64,000 nucleotides of DNA. Source: Schistosoma haematobium (lineage: Eukaryota > Platyhelminthes > Trematoda > Strigeidida > Schistosomatidae). Shown piece by piece: positions 20,001 through 35,000 of this stretch. Every line of letters begins with the position of its first letter. The first letter of the stretch is position 1. The position numbers were made by a program, and so were the translations under genes. The stretch spans positions 868,001 through 932,000 of the forward strand of contig NC_067197.1 of assembly GCF_000699445.3 (NCBI RefSeq). Direction: 5' to 3'. The notes beneath the pieces are model-generated. The model did not search any database. It saw only the letters and a program-made list of their open reading frames with translations, and had not been told where the DNA came from.

Positions 20001-23000
20001 TTTGAAAAATAATAAGGTATTCTTTCAGTCCAAGGAATTCCTAACACTTTTGTGAAGAATATGAAAAAAATCACACCACTAGTTTCTATTGTGAGCCGTA
20101 TCTGACAACTTCCCAAGTTATTAAGTTGCACCATATCGGACACCGACCAAGGAATTGTGATAGAATGACAAGTGCCAGTCCTATAAAGTTTTCATACCCC
20201 GCTGCCATCACCAACTGACTACCTATCAGCTTATTCCACCCTATCCGAGTGTTGGCAAACAATGGATGGTGTGAACGCCTCTAAGACAATATACGTAACA
20301 TATGTTCAAGCCACCGAACACTATACTTCAAGATGGTCATAAAAATTCAGTTATCGTTACGTGCCTAGGCATACACAGTCAGATCTCAACATCACTAACA
20401 TAGTGTTGCCACTGAATGTCAACAATCCTTCGGAGACGACGATGACCGAACACAGAAAGTCACCGAAAATCTTCAGCACGGAGAAACCAGGTTTCATAGG
20501 CGCAAAACAAAACTACTCTCACCAACGCGTTGTAAACTCGACCTTTTACACCCAGACTGGCATAATGTCACAATGGTGCCAAAAATGACTCAGATTGACA
20601 TGAACCGCTCTGGTTTTCACTGTATATAGACTGACCTCGTCTTTTACGCTACGACCACCACTCATACAGCCACTAAAACACAAACTTTCCGACTATTTCT
20701 GATGGCTTACCAGGAACAGTGGGTGTAAACATACTCTCTTGTTAGTCTCGTCGAAGCACTTTGCATTTGGAATATGCGAAGTATATACAATGTCTTCAGA
20801 TATTGATTGCCATCTCATTAAATGCGATTTGCATAACTTGAGTGTCATCGTACAGTAAGACAATATTTGCTTACCCAGGATCAGAAAGTGTTTCCGGATG
20901 ACGAGTCTATACAGTAACTACCTTTTCCCGTCAGAGATGTTCTCAAAATGTCAGTGAAGGCAAAGTTGAAAAGCAATAGTAAGATTGTCCAACGCTACCA
21001 AACCCCACTGCTCAGTTAGTCAGTCAAACGCAATGTAGAGCCTGGTAGATGTGTATATGTTTTCAATTCGCCATGTCCATCAGCACAGCGAGACAAAATT
21101 GTGAAGGGAAATCCCTAAGTAGTAGTGGGAGTAACAGTATTAACAGTAATAGAAAATATTGAGTCTCGAGGGTACATTTCGGGAAGAAAATATAGACTGG
21201 TGAAGTAAACAAAGATTTATAAGAAATGTATAAACCCAGAATTTAATGAGTGTGATCTTGAGTGCTGTTAGAGGTATGAGAGCAATTATCCCTTCCCGGT
21301 TGCCTGTCCACACCGTGGAAAAGTTCTTCTGGATATTCATGAAAAGGAATTTGGGTTAGGAGTGGTCCTAGTGACCTGGAGGCGTGATCGCATTGCTCAA
21401 GGAACAACTTCTTGAGGTCGGTCACACACGGCCTTTCTGTGAGTAATTTTTGTGTTATCTTCGTACTTATTGGAACCTTATCACTGGAGACAAAAATCCG
21501 TGCGATAAGGTGAGATGTGCATTTTTAGGGTCAATCTTTTCAACCCCGCCCTTGCTTTGTGGGAAGAAGGCATCGTTGTTACGCTGGTTGTCTGAAGGAA
21601 ACACCTTACTGCCGTTACAGTCAGCAGTGCGACTTCGCCCTTGGATCTTTGATTTGCTGCTTTTATTCTTACCGCTTTTCAGTCGATCTGTCTGGCATGT
21701 CAGGACCTTGAGGAACGATTTTTCAGCTAGGATAGCTTGATTGGTTCATCACAATAGGCAAGCCCGACCACCACGTTGAGATAGCAGCAACGGTCGGGAG
21801 GAAGAGCAAGAATGAATACAAGTGTGCTATGGAGAACGATGATTCGCCATCTCACTCATAGTCTTGGAATCACTGGTTTTGATAATCACGAGAACTGTAA
21901 CTATCTCCATGACTCAGACCACTAGTTAATAACTCCGAGGGTTAATGCCATATCTTGTTTTAAGACTGTTATTTCCGTGGTTTTCAGTTGTACGGACAGT
22001 GCTTCGAAGACACATGGTCGAATATTAGAAACCTCCGAATATCCTCTATTATTAAATATGATGTTTCACCCATGAAAAAAATAAAGTGAACTACCACTCA
22101 ATGTACTTTTAGGTAACAAACAGATATACTTTTGCCTTAAGTGACAATAGTTAACTAAAGCTAATCGGTTTTTCCCGATTAGAATCAAAAGTTCGCCAGA
22201 CACCAACCCACCAGAATTTATAAGATGAGTCCTATACTTAACTCAGGCGTTGGGGGAGAGTGATTCTAAAACGATAGTTTGCATTCAGATGGAGAAACAC
22301 GCATCCTAAACATGCCACAACCATAGTTGGAGGACGGCATGTATGTCTGTGTTCCAAAACCTGATAAAATGTTTGTTCTGCACATCCACGTCCAGGTCTG
22401 AAAAGCCTAATTTTCCTATGCTTTCTCTCTACAAGCCTTAGTTAGGCTATGTGGTTACTACAAGAGGATTTATGTCCCCATAGACTGGAACGATCCGTGA
22501 TCGAACTTAGTCTAGTTCCCAGACTCTAGCTGAGACATCAGTCAACCTGAAAATTTGCGATGTAGAATCATCAAACCTGCTGCTACCCTTTACTTTAGAT
22601 CGTTTATGGCGTTTCCTACTTCTTTCAGAGTTAGGAAACTTATGCTGACATCCCTTTCAGAGTGCTTGGTAAAAGTAGGTAATTTACAGATAGTCAGAAA
22701 GCAGTTTGATTATTCTTCAGTGTCCTACCCATCGCTTCAGTCTCTTAGTTCGATAACGGACCACTGTAAAATTTGGTTGAGGATGAAGATATGATCAGTA
22801 TATTCATGATTAGAATAAAGATTCGCTTGCTCCCCACCAGTTAGTCTTTAGTGGATTTAAATAATCTGTCAGTTATCACAAAACGCTAGTTTGGACGCAG
22901 TCAAAAGTAGATTTATCCTCATGTAATCGTTGGGTCGGCAACGTAAACTCTGTTTTTAAAGATGAGGATAACTATAGGTCCCTTCCAGGATGTTTGAACA

Positions 23001-26000
23001 CTAATTACCAAACTTCCAAACAACCCAGTCAGTTGTTTGGCCAGAAGTTCCCAAACATCCATAAAGTGTCCCGAGAGTAAGTCAACTGGGACTGGCGATT
23101 TGCAGCTCTTCAGGGATTGCAGTCTCTTGTGAACTCCCTGTTCATCAAGTAAATCAGTCGTCACCGGCCATAAACGGTAGTCTGATTGATGTTGCTATGG
23201 TAGTAGATAAGCTGAACTGTTCATCGTTCAAAACTTCGGTGGATGCTATTGATTTCCTTGCTATCAACTTCACAAATTATTTCACTCACACCAGGCTTTT
23301 TGCTGCCAGTAGTTTTGATGAGTTAGAAGAGTTTCCGACGGTCATCAGATTCAGTTGCTGCTTTCAACTCACCAACACACTCCGACCACCAGGTTTCTCT
23401 GACCTTACGCGTACTTTGCAATATTGTTCGTAAGAATTCCCGTTTATCGTGAAACCGGCGGTTGGGCGAAGTAAATTGATATGCCTTGAGAAGTAGTAAG
23501 GAGCCCGTAGAGACCCGGTGCTTACGTGTAGGTCATTTCACAGAGCCACAAGCAAATTCACCCACCATTTTCATGACGTGATGAAAATGCAGTCAGTGCT
23601 CATCCATACTTTTCGTTGGGTTGATAGCTGAACTAAAACAACTCAATTTGATATTTGGTTGGGACATCAATCCGTTTAAAATGATAAATATGTTGTCTAT
23701 TCAAACACAGGCTAAAGGTCCAGCCAAGTGCTCCAAAAGGAGCGGCAGCTCTGTACAGAACGACTCCAACGGTGGCTGATCGCTATGTGATCAATTTGAA
23801 TCGAGGCTTAGGATGCAGAAGTATCGTGCCAGGTGGCACATTTGCGCTGACTGCGCCGAAAGTCGGTATTAACCAGAAACAGGTTGTCGTCTGTTGGAAA
23901 ATTCAATCTTTGGCTAGAATTGCAATATCTGTTCAATGAGCTTTCTTGATCAGTTGTCATACTTCATCAACACAACAAGATGAACAACAAATTCTTAGAA
24001 GTAGTCACTTCAATTGTAGCAATATATAAAAGAAAGATTCCATATAAGAATATGAAACAGATAGATCAGACTTCTAAGATAAGTTTCGACGCGCTTGACT
24101 TCTCTACCCCATATCTTTAGTTCAGGTGTTGACTCAGGCCAGTCCTGAAGCACCAGTTTGCATTTATTTCGGGAGAAACGCATCCCAAAAATCCTGGCAT
24201 TGTTTCAACGTCATCACCAAACAGGGCTGTCACCTACGTATTCTAGGTCGATAAGTGGGTCTCCTGGTAGTAGCTCAATGCCCGAAAATTCAGTCGACGA
24301 GACCGTTATTTCCGTCAGTGTGTCTATGATGAAGTTGAACAAACATGGAGACAGTGGTCAGTCTTGTGGGATACCACTTGGGGTTGCGCAGTTAGATGCC
24401 ATATACTCTGACTCGACTAGTAGTGTTCGAGTAAGGAGTTTTCACAAGCTTTATGTAGTTCTGTGGTACGCCTCTCAATGACAGACACTGCAAGAGAATC
24501 TCTCGATCTACAGAGTGAAATGCTGCTTTTAAGTCGAGAAAGACCACGATCATCGGACGCCGATAAGTATGCCTGTGTTCGAGAACCCGACAAATGGTGA
24601 ATATGTGATCGATAGAGTTACGACCAACTCTGAAACCAGTTTGATTTTCTCGTATTTGCATTTGACGTGTGTTTGGTAGGCGTGTGATAATTATTGAAGC
24701 TAGTATTTTAGATGCTATATTAGTTAAACCAATCCCTCTATTTTTATCACAGAATGATTTTGATCCTTTCTTGGTGGTAGGTCTCATACTCAATTGGATT
24801 CGGACTACAATCAATCGATGCGTAGGCGATGGCGAAAAGATATCGTTTCTCACACCGATTTCTCACTTTGATGAAGCCTTTTAATCTGAAAGTACGTAGT
24901 CGACAGTTATTGCGGGCCTAATCAGTTAGTGCTGTCTCAGCTCTTTTGCTTAGTAAAACACCAATGGCATCCAAATCGGACAAAAATCCCAAATACGCCC
25001 TTTGTTAACGCTCTTGAAACTGGCAGTCTGAATCGACTGGTAATGATCAGTGAATATATCGGCTCTTTTTTATTTTCTGGATCATGCACATGCTGTTCTA
25101 TACTCTTGTCTTAAGTTTACTCATTTCCTCGCAATGCTTAACCACAACTACTGCTTGTTTTCCGTCTAGTTTTTTCTTATAAAATGTTAGTCTGTTAGTG
25201 TTGTTCCAGACCTTACATTTCTGTTTTCTAGTTGTTATTCGTTACTCCATAGTAATACAAGCGTTGAGAGCAAAAATTTATATCTTGAAGTATACTTGTA
25301 TACGATTTCTTTCTAGTTTCAGCTGTTGGATATCCCCTCTTGATGATATATCCGACGGGACCTTTATCAGCACCAGCGACATCAGGAGTTTCTGATCCTG
25401 TTTACGATTATTCGGTTAACTGTCAAACATCACATTCATCATCAGTTGGTGTTTCAAGTGTATCACAACAACGGTCAACTGATTCATCAGAATCTAACCG
25501 TATAGAACCTCAAGTTTTCAGTCCACCTTTAGGTACTGATTTAAACAATGTTTTCTCTTCCTTATTTCCGGGAACAACCATCGCCCAACCTGCTAGTTTG
25601 TGTTTCCTTGCGTCGTCGAGTAGTGATCCAACGATTTTAATACGCCATCAAATATTGCATCAAGTCGAATTTTACTTTAGTCCAGATAACTTGGCCAAAG
25701 ATGTGTATCTTCGTCGGCAAATGGATTCTGATGGATGGGTTGATGTCAATGTAATTGCCAAGTTTAATCGTGTGGCCTCATTATGTACAGATCTTAATGA
25801 TATTTTGGAGGTATGTACTCAGTTTTCTTGTTTTTAATTAGGTTGGTCAAAAATTTACCACTTAATCTATTAAATTTCATCACTATTCTTTAGTACCTTC
25901 CTATTCATAATTTAGTGAATGCTAAATTTTGTAGTCAAACTGTTCCTAATCTTTCTAAGTCAATGCAGAAAATCATTTTAAAGAGGAATGATCACTCTAG

Positions 26001-29000
26001 CTGTGACCTATCTTTCTAATTAGGTTCTCAAGGTGAATTACATTGGTTTTCGTATTTTATCTCTCTTCCAATGTTTCAGAATGGTACAGATAGTTGCATC
26101 CCTATACACGTTCATCAAGTTAGGCAATATTTATAGCAGAACTGAAGTACTCCTGATCTGTATTACGTGTTTCGGATCCGTAAAAAAATAATATACTGTA
26201 AACACAGCAAACTTAGTAATCAATCAGAAGTATATATTATTGGCTTTGAGTTCGGTTTCGATACCTACCCACTCTAACAGTAGCAAGCAGCGAAGCGTCC
26301 GCAGTTCGACTAAGTAGACCTCCCAACTTTATTCGAAACACAAGATAATATAAATAATAGTGCTATACATAAAAACATTACTGTTTGATCATCTGCGTCA
26401 TTCTTTAAGATTAAAAATCAATAGTCACCTCAGTAGTTTGAAACCACAACAGTCAGTCATACCCAATATAAAACATAGCGTACATGTATGTCTTTCAAGT
26501 TGCCGTACCTCATTAGCACACCGAAATAAAATTGTCAGGACAAATATGAGAGTAGTAGAGTCAGTAACAGTATTAAAAGTAATAGAAAAAAGTAGGAATT
26601 GAAAATACAGTTCAAGGAGAAAATATAAAACGCCATCAAAAAATTACAGCAGTTGCATTGCTTTGAATATAAGTAGCTTTTTATTGATAACAATTTATGA
26701 TATTTGTGATAATTGAATTCCGTTTCCCTCTCAAAATTAGGCAATTAGAGTTAGTCCATTATTAGATGTGGATGTCCCTAAAGCTCGTGTCCGATGCAAA
26801 AACAATCCATCGATTTGGCCCCTTCCTCTTGTTTCGAATGAAAAACTTCGAATCAGTTCTGGGAACAAAACAGTTCTTAACCCAAATGCTCCCGAATTCA
26901 TCCCATCCCAATCGATCGCAAACACAGATCAAACAGGTAAGAATGGACAAAATAATTTGTTCTTTACTTTCAGAAAACCTGTCTTCAAGGTTTAAATTAT
27001 ATTGTTTAAACGACTCTATAAATTTACTGCTTAAAATTTGTAGATTCACTTATCATCTTCTAGACCCCCAAATGCCCTGGTATGGCCGAGAGTGGGGTGG
27101 GCTCGCCCTCCCTCTCGAAATGCTCTCACACGTATACAGCCTCTGCCAGGGAAGTCCTACTCACTGCCTTCTCGTGGCGGGGATGTTGTTTACGAAGTTA
27201 AGAGGACGAAAAGCGAATGTTCGGCGCTTTAACCGGATCCAAAACCAATGGTGCACATGAGCTGGCTCCACTATCCTGAAGGGACAAATGGCGTATGATC
27301 CAATCGTTGGTCACCGGCTACCATGGGAATGCATCTCCTCACGATGCTCCCTTGCCTTGTGGGTCAGACATTTAGGTCAAAGGCTTGGGGTGTGGCCCCC
27401 TAAAAAGACCACCTGCTTCGGTCTGGGCACCCGGGCAGTATCACAGCCCTCACACATATCGAATGAGATTTGTGTGGCGCATATATATTTGGTGCCCTCT
27501 TGTACCAATATTTGCGTTGAAATAAATAAATAAATAGACTTTAAGCACTGTGATAACGTTCTCGGGTCGCTAAAACCGCCACTAAAACAGTTTTTTAGGC
27601 CCCCAAAGAATAAACATTTCCACGGAATTAGTAAGAAAAGCGATAACTGCTGTCACATAGCATGTGAGGTCAATTCGTTTATATTTAGACCCCATCTTCA
27701 CCAAATATTTCTTATACTCCCAACCTTCTTTCTTCTACTTCAACATGTACCATCAATGCTAACAATTCAAGTTCACAAAATGCCATCCCAGGCCTCTTGA
27801 AACCGCGCTTCAACCTACGTGTTAGAGCTTTCAATATCCAAACCCATTGTCAAGTCGAACAACAGACGCGACTAACTACAACTCTAGAATCTTGTTTCAC
27901 GAATACCTACTGTGTCTCCGTAACACTCATACAACATTCTAACATAATAATTCACCCGTACTCACCTAGCCGGTATGGAGAGCTGACGTGACGTATTCTG
28001 CGTATGTCTGAAGAACCGACATCAACTTCTTGTGATCTTACCGGTTTAGGTAAAGCACTAAATCCGAGAGCTAAGCAAACACGACTAGACTTTTACCAAC
28101 TGTCGCTTGTCTGCTGTCCGTCTAAAGCTGCAGTAATAAATCTGGAATTTGGGAACACACTGTTGCTTCATAATTTCTACCCATGTCTAATTAACCGTAA
28201 ATCCAGAGGTTAGGAAAGACCAGTGGATTTCGTTGGCATTGATTAAGTTGACAACTAATCACACTAATGCAAAACTTTGTATTTCTGCGAAGAACACTCA
28301 GCTTCGGGATCAATCTGATCCATGATATTTATAAATGTCGCATCCTACTTGTGTACGTACAAGTACTGATTGGAAAACCAGTATGTGGGTAGTGCGAACA
28401 CTCCTCTCGACCGTTGTTGCTACCTTGACGTGGTGGTCGGGCTTGCCTATCGTGATGAAGCAACCGAGCTATACTGACTGGAACAACTGTCCCTCAAGGT
28501 CCTACCACGTCAGAAAGGTCGGTTGAAGAGCGGTAAGACTAAAAGCAACAAACCCAAGGTCCGAAGGCGAAGTCGTACTGCTGACTGTACAGAGGTGTGA
28601 CAGCAGTAAGGTGTTTCCTTCAGACAACCAGCATGAATGACAGCGATGCTGCCTTCCCACAAGGAGGGGTGGGGTTAGAAAAGGTCGACCCTAAAAATGC
28701 ACACTTCGCCTTATCCCACGGGTATCCGTCTCCGGCGGTAAGGTCTCAACAAGTACGGAGCTAACACAAAAATTACCCATAAAAAGGTTGTGTGTGACCG
28801 ACCTCAAGCAGTTGTCCCTTGGGCACTGCGGTCACGTTCTCAGGTCACTAAGACCACTTATAATCCGATTTCCTTTTCAGGTACCTCCAGAAGAACCCTT
28901 CCACGGTGTGGGCAACCGGGAAGTGTAACCGCCCTCATTGCTATAACAGCACTCAAGACCACTGTATTCATAAGGATAAAGATCCTGTTGCAACAACCAC

Positions 29001-32000
29001 TGACAAATGTTAGGTTTAATAATCTTCCGATGCTTGTGAAAAACAAACCCAAGTAAAGCAAGCTGGTTTTAGGTTTAGACGTAATTTTTTTGACTTGATA
29101 TTCACTCTTCATTAAGTTTTAGAACATGAACTTACTAACCGACGCCGGACCACAGTGACATTTCTTAAGATTTAAGCATACTTTGATTCTGTTGACCGAT
29201 AAGTTCTGTAAAATGTTTTTAATTGAAAAAGATATCTAAATGTGTAAACCTTGTGAAGGTCTTGTACTCAAACATTTGGTCGAACCACAGCCTATGACTG
29301 CGCTGACCACGTCACTTAGAAGTCTCATCACCCGGATAGGTTAATGTCTGACAGAATCTCTACACGAATTCGAAAACTCAGTTAGCCTTTGATAACCTGT
29401 GTTTTTTTAGTCAAGAAGTATTTGCCAGTCAATGAGCGTGTAGGCTGTGCAACAAGCATCTGTTCATGTATACCTTTCCATTGTCTTATTAGGTCATATT
29501 CCCAAGTTTTATTCTTTCATTTTGTCGCTGCTACTGTATTATTTCGGCCTTTTGTTAATATTGTCTCGTCTTGCTAATGTGGTTTAGCACATCTATTCCA
29601 GGCTGTATATTAATGATTATCTGTTCTGGTGTTTAGAATAAACCTAGTCATTCCCCTCTCTTTTACAAACCACTTCAATAAGCGATAGTTTATCATTAGT
29701 TTTAAAGTAAAAACAAGACGTAAACATTCACTTCGAAAGAAATTCACTTTCTTCCTAAAAGTTGGACATTCAGACACTGGATTTTCGTTAGAAATTCTTA
29801 GCGTAAAAAGCTTTGCTTCCATTATGTGCTAATTCAGATGTAAGTTTTCATAGCGGCTGAAAATACCTTAGTATGCCATATACTTGAAAAGGGATGTAAT
29901 TCTTTCGATTCTTGATATAATATTAATAGCTTTATTCAACATCCTATGTTTAGTATGACATGGGATATGCATCAATGTCAGTGTGTTTCCTATTTATCGG
30001 TAGTTCGTTTTCATCTAAAAAAAGTTTGTCGTCCAGATGAGCATCATCTATGAACTTTTGTTCTGGCTGATTTTCCGTCTTTGTTTGCAAATTTGGTCTG
30101 TCCGATTTCATTCCAAATAGTTACGAAAGAGTATAATGTGACTCTCATCGAGTACATGTTTACATACCTGGCTTCCCAAGCCAAAGCAGGTACAGCGGGC
30201 TACGAACCTAAGTCCCTGATCAAGAACTGAATACTAAACCATTTGTATTCGGGCAAGTTGTACTGTTTCTCAAGTTATTCCGACCATAATGATATTTGCA
30301 TGGTTCTACAGTGAGCTTCTAAACATTTTCCTCTGCTTAGTTAGCTAGTGAAATAAACAATTTGAATAATATTCATTAAGTATGAGGAAACTGAGGTAGT
30401 ATGACTTCACATAATTTATTCATTTTAACAACTGTATGCCTGATGTCAAGTCATTTTCCTAATATAGACCTCCAGCATTCCATTCAGATTTCAAAATAGT
30501 TATGTTTCACCAAATTCCAACAAGATAAACTTGCGTAGAATTAAGTTCTAATGGTGATAAAATCAATGGTATTACTCGTGTACAACCATTCTTTCTATAA
30601 AAATAATCAATATTCAGCCAGACAAGATTTTTGTGATCTTGCCAACTCACCTGTAACACTCATTGAGTATGTGCTATTTGTTTAAATTCTATGCATAGAA
30701 TCATCCCTCGAACCTGTAACAAAGTCAGGTGCTACCCCCATCACATCAACACAAGAAGATTTGAACTTTTCCTTTTCAAATGAATTGCGTTCTGTCTACA
30801 GTAATCTACCGCCGCATTCTTCGGCATCAAAACGCACCCGATCAAGTTTTTCCGAATGTGATAAGTACTCTTCTATTTATCATGTAAGTTTCAAACCAAA
30901 ATATCAGTTATGTATAATTATTTCATATCTTAAACATCTTTGAAGTTTCACTCTACCTTTTGTCTATTGTATTATACCAGTATTTCAGTTTCTTGACAGA
31001 AACTTAATTCTTAATCACACTCATTTTATTAGTGCGTGTAAGTATTCATTGTATTTCTGAATTATGTCTTCCTAACTGACTGTGAAGTATAGGTGTCCAA
31101 ACCAAATTCAAATTTAATGGTTTGGAAACATTTCAGCATCGGATATGTGATAATCGTTGTTCTCACAAATTCATATTTTCCAATTAGTGATAGCTCTATC
31201 AAAGTAATCAACTAATTACAGGAAACACTCATCAGTCAAACGCTTTTTTTCTGTCAACAATTTCAAGTAACCAAGGTAATACAGTTGTTTGAACATGCTA
31301 CATTTCTCGAATCTTTAAACAAAATCATCAAAATATTTAAATCATCTTTGAAAATTTTAAACCGTTACCATGACGTTTAATTCACGCCTTGTATTCTTCA
31401 TTTATAATAGTTGGTCCCCATAGATCACAGAATATCCCATAAGTTCTAAATCATTTCTTACTGTCATCGATCAAAGCTGCATTTAAACAAAATTTACTTT
31501 GTCTTAAATATTATGAATTTCAATAAAGATAGTGCATACTTGTTATTGCATTCCGTGTTTAAAAAAATAGTGTATTTATAAACAATGAGATTAGAGTACA
31601 TATTATTTTATTCCTATTCAACGCAATTCTATCCTTAAAGATATTTGTTCTGGTCATTTGCTAACCGACTGCTCGTCGTATGATCTTCATTCTGACGTAA
31701 AGTAATTTGATATAAGCTTGTCCACCAGTGATGTAGGACTGTTCATAGTCTTGTTCGAGTAACATGATAGTAATAAATTCTCCCATCTATTATGCTTCCG
31801 ATGTGTACAGTTATACAGACAATTACAACTACAAATCTGAACAGAATCTGGGTAATAGCAGTTTTTTGGTTTACACTGATAAAAATTTGTCATCACTTGT
31901 ACATCAAATGACGAATTCCATTAGACTTTGATATATATCATTCAAGTGTCACCCATCATTAGTTATTATAGTCTCACGGACCTCAACTAGACATCTCTAC

Positions 32001-35000
32001 CCTCCTACGCGGTTCAGTTCAGTGGTCAGAAACTCCATGGATTGATGCCACCTTTTGGCTTGTCCGCCTCCGGCTTCTAACATACGCCTACGCCAACTTG
32101 ACATCGTCGAGGTAAGCGTTGGTTAGACACATAGCACATCTAAATCACCTCATTTATTAAAGATTCACAACTTTACTTAGTACCCTGTCTAACTTTGGTG
32201 TTTCCTATTTGATAGTCCAAACATGCACAACCAATGTTTCAAAGGCATCTGTGATCATTTATTGATAACCTGCGAATAGCCTCTGGTTTTCAAAGGGTAC
32301 GTTTCACAGCCCTAACTAGATAGCTTTTATTTTTCAACACGATTCACCCAAACAGTCAGTAATTTGGTCGACTAATGCCACGTTTCGGCTCTGTCGTCCT
32401 CATTTCGCTCCCAAATCCCTCTTAAACCAGGACCTCAAGTAGAGGTAGGGAGAGGTTGAGCATACATAATACACCCATCTGAGCTGATGAAAATGCACAA
32501 ATTCGTCAGCTGATTTATTATTCCTCCTTAGTATCTTACTCCTATCCTCAACATTGCTCAGTCGGTCGTTACATCGCGATATAGAAGCAAAGTTTCGAGA
32601 GGCGCTGCAAGAGAAACTGCCTTTTCTTGTCTTCTACTTTTATAGGCTGTGTTTCACCACCATTGAGTAATTTCTACGAACTAATTCTTTCTTCCTTTAC
32701 TATATCCTTATATTCGATCTTTCTTTTATTCATTACTATCATTGAAGTGTCTACTTCTATGAATTTAGTGTTCATCTTATTGTGCTAATGAGGTGCGGCA
32801 ACTTGGACCGATGTATATATGTACCTGGTCCTACGTTGTAGCTGACTGACTTACCATTGACTAAATTAAAACAGATTTGTGCCGTATATTCTCATTTCGG
32901 TTGGGAGAAGGACAAGTTCCTTAACCTACAAGCGAGGAAAGTCAAACAAGATTTCCGAATTCATGTCCAGCACTCACCGAGTGAAACATCACAGTCATTT
33001 ATATGCATAACCTAATTATTCCTAACTAATTGAAACTTTTACTTGGGTTTTTTAGTGCCGAACAAGAACATCATCCACTAACTCGGAAGATGATTTGGAC
33101 GATTCTATGCTTTCTTGTTTATTGGTGATTGCTCCAAACACATCTCATGATCCTTTACCATCTAGTTGCAGTAACTTGGATGATGATTCAAGGAATGAAA
33201 GTTCTAAACCTTCGAAATTTCCTTCCGTTACCAACAGGTATATATGTTTTCCCCTTACTTGATTTTCTAAATGTGTTTTCTCTTGTCTAGTATTTCCTAT
33301 ACTCATTACTGTTAATAAGTCTGTTCATATTACTTGGGAAATGATTCCATCATGAATAGTTGTGATCTTCGCCGACAGTGATTACGATCCCAATTACACA
33401 CATCTTATTTACCTCATCGAAGCTATTTTTTCAGAAAATTATTAGGTTTTTTTTATTGTGGAAAGCGTTCAAATGAACTATCACCAAAATGCTTAGATAT
33501 TTAGCCACTAGCCACACATTGTGTAATAAGGATTTAAACTCTAAGAATGCTTCAACCATTAAGTTGCTCTTGCAGATACATATACATGTCTTCCTCGTAG
33601 TTCAAATAACATCTTGACAGGTAGCGTTAATCTATCGAAATAAACTTATTGATTATATTTTAAACTGACACCTTGTGTTTAAGTCTGAAACTTTTGTTTA
33701 TCTGTTTTGCGTTCCATAGTTCTACCGACGAATCTGTTGAAACTACTATTGATGACCTTTGCAAAGCTATTGAAGAATCCAATGTCCATACTGAATCGAA
33801 TTTCACAGTATGTTAAATTTTGTCGCTAATTTTAGTACTTATGTTATCATTCGTCTATAATGTATTTTCCATTCTTTCATAATCCTGGCCATTAACTAGT
33901 ATTTTTACTCTTGCATAATGTTCATTAATAACAAGTTGGTAACCTTCTTTTCCAATCAAATAGGAATCCAATCTAGCCAACGTTATCAAAGAAAAGACTT
34001 CCACGTGTACAGAAATATTTTCTACTTCATCCACTTCCTATACTACAACCACAACTATCTGTCGTAACAGTCCTCTTGTACAGCTTGATGTACCTGTCTC
34101 TGAAGTTTCGGCGCACTCCTCCGTCCCAGTATCATCAAATCCACTTTATTCAGGTAATTCAATGTTATACCACAATATTCAACTTCGAAATCGGTTTGTC
34201 TCTTCATTTCATTTATATTCAGTAATTATTTACTTTAACATTTAACGTTCTGTGTTTGTGGAGTACAGTTTTTACAGAGATCAAACATCATTTTAGGGCA
34301 GACATCCTATGTCTTCATATGGTTTCTATTCATATGGCTACAAGATGATGAATGTTTAGTAGTGCAGAGAATCAGTGTTTATTTTCAGTTCCCAAAAGTT
34401 GCATCAGAATCTGTTGTCGCTGCTCATCCAATTTAATGAGTTGTATAGCCGTCTTAAATTTTCGTACAATCTATTCCCTTGTGTATTTGTAGACGCATTT
34501 TAAAGCATCATGTTTTTGGTTTCATAGAATTTAATGATTGATAAAAGCAGTATTTTTTTCTATCTGTTCTATGAATTCACTATAGAATCCTGTTTGTCAT
34601 ACGTGCATCCCTCAATTCCTGGTCCGGTTACGTATACTGTAATACCGACAGCTACCGCTTTGCACCCACAGACTGGACTTATATTGCCGACTCTTAGTCG
34701 AAATCCGTTTTTAGTACCCTCAACTCCAATGTATTACATTCCTCAAATTAGCGCTTTGCCTTTGGTTTCTCCAGTAGACAATCTATTTCCTCAAATTCCT
34801 ATATGTCAACCATTACCGTCTTTCCTAAATTATGATCAAAGTTATCTATCATTTCCTGACATAAAATACGACCTTAAAGGTCGTTCTGTTGGATTTTTCC
34901 CCGTTTCCAGTGACTATGACTTAAAAGCAAATGAGTCAACCGATTATACAGTAAGTTTTTATTTAACATCATGTTTACTATTTGTAAAACTTTTCAAATT

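Noticed and set aside
26766..27260. 164-residue ORF spanning LARP1 exon 5 and a repeat
   Set aside because: Out of frame with the LARP1 reading, crosses a good splice donor at 26937 and runs into a retroelement head.
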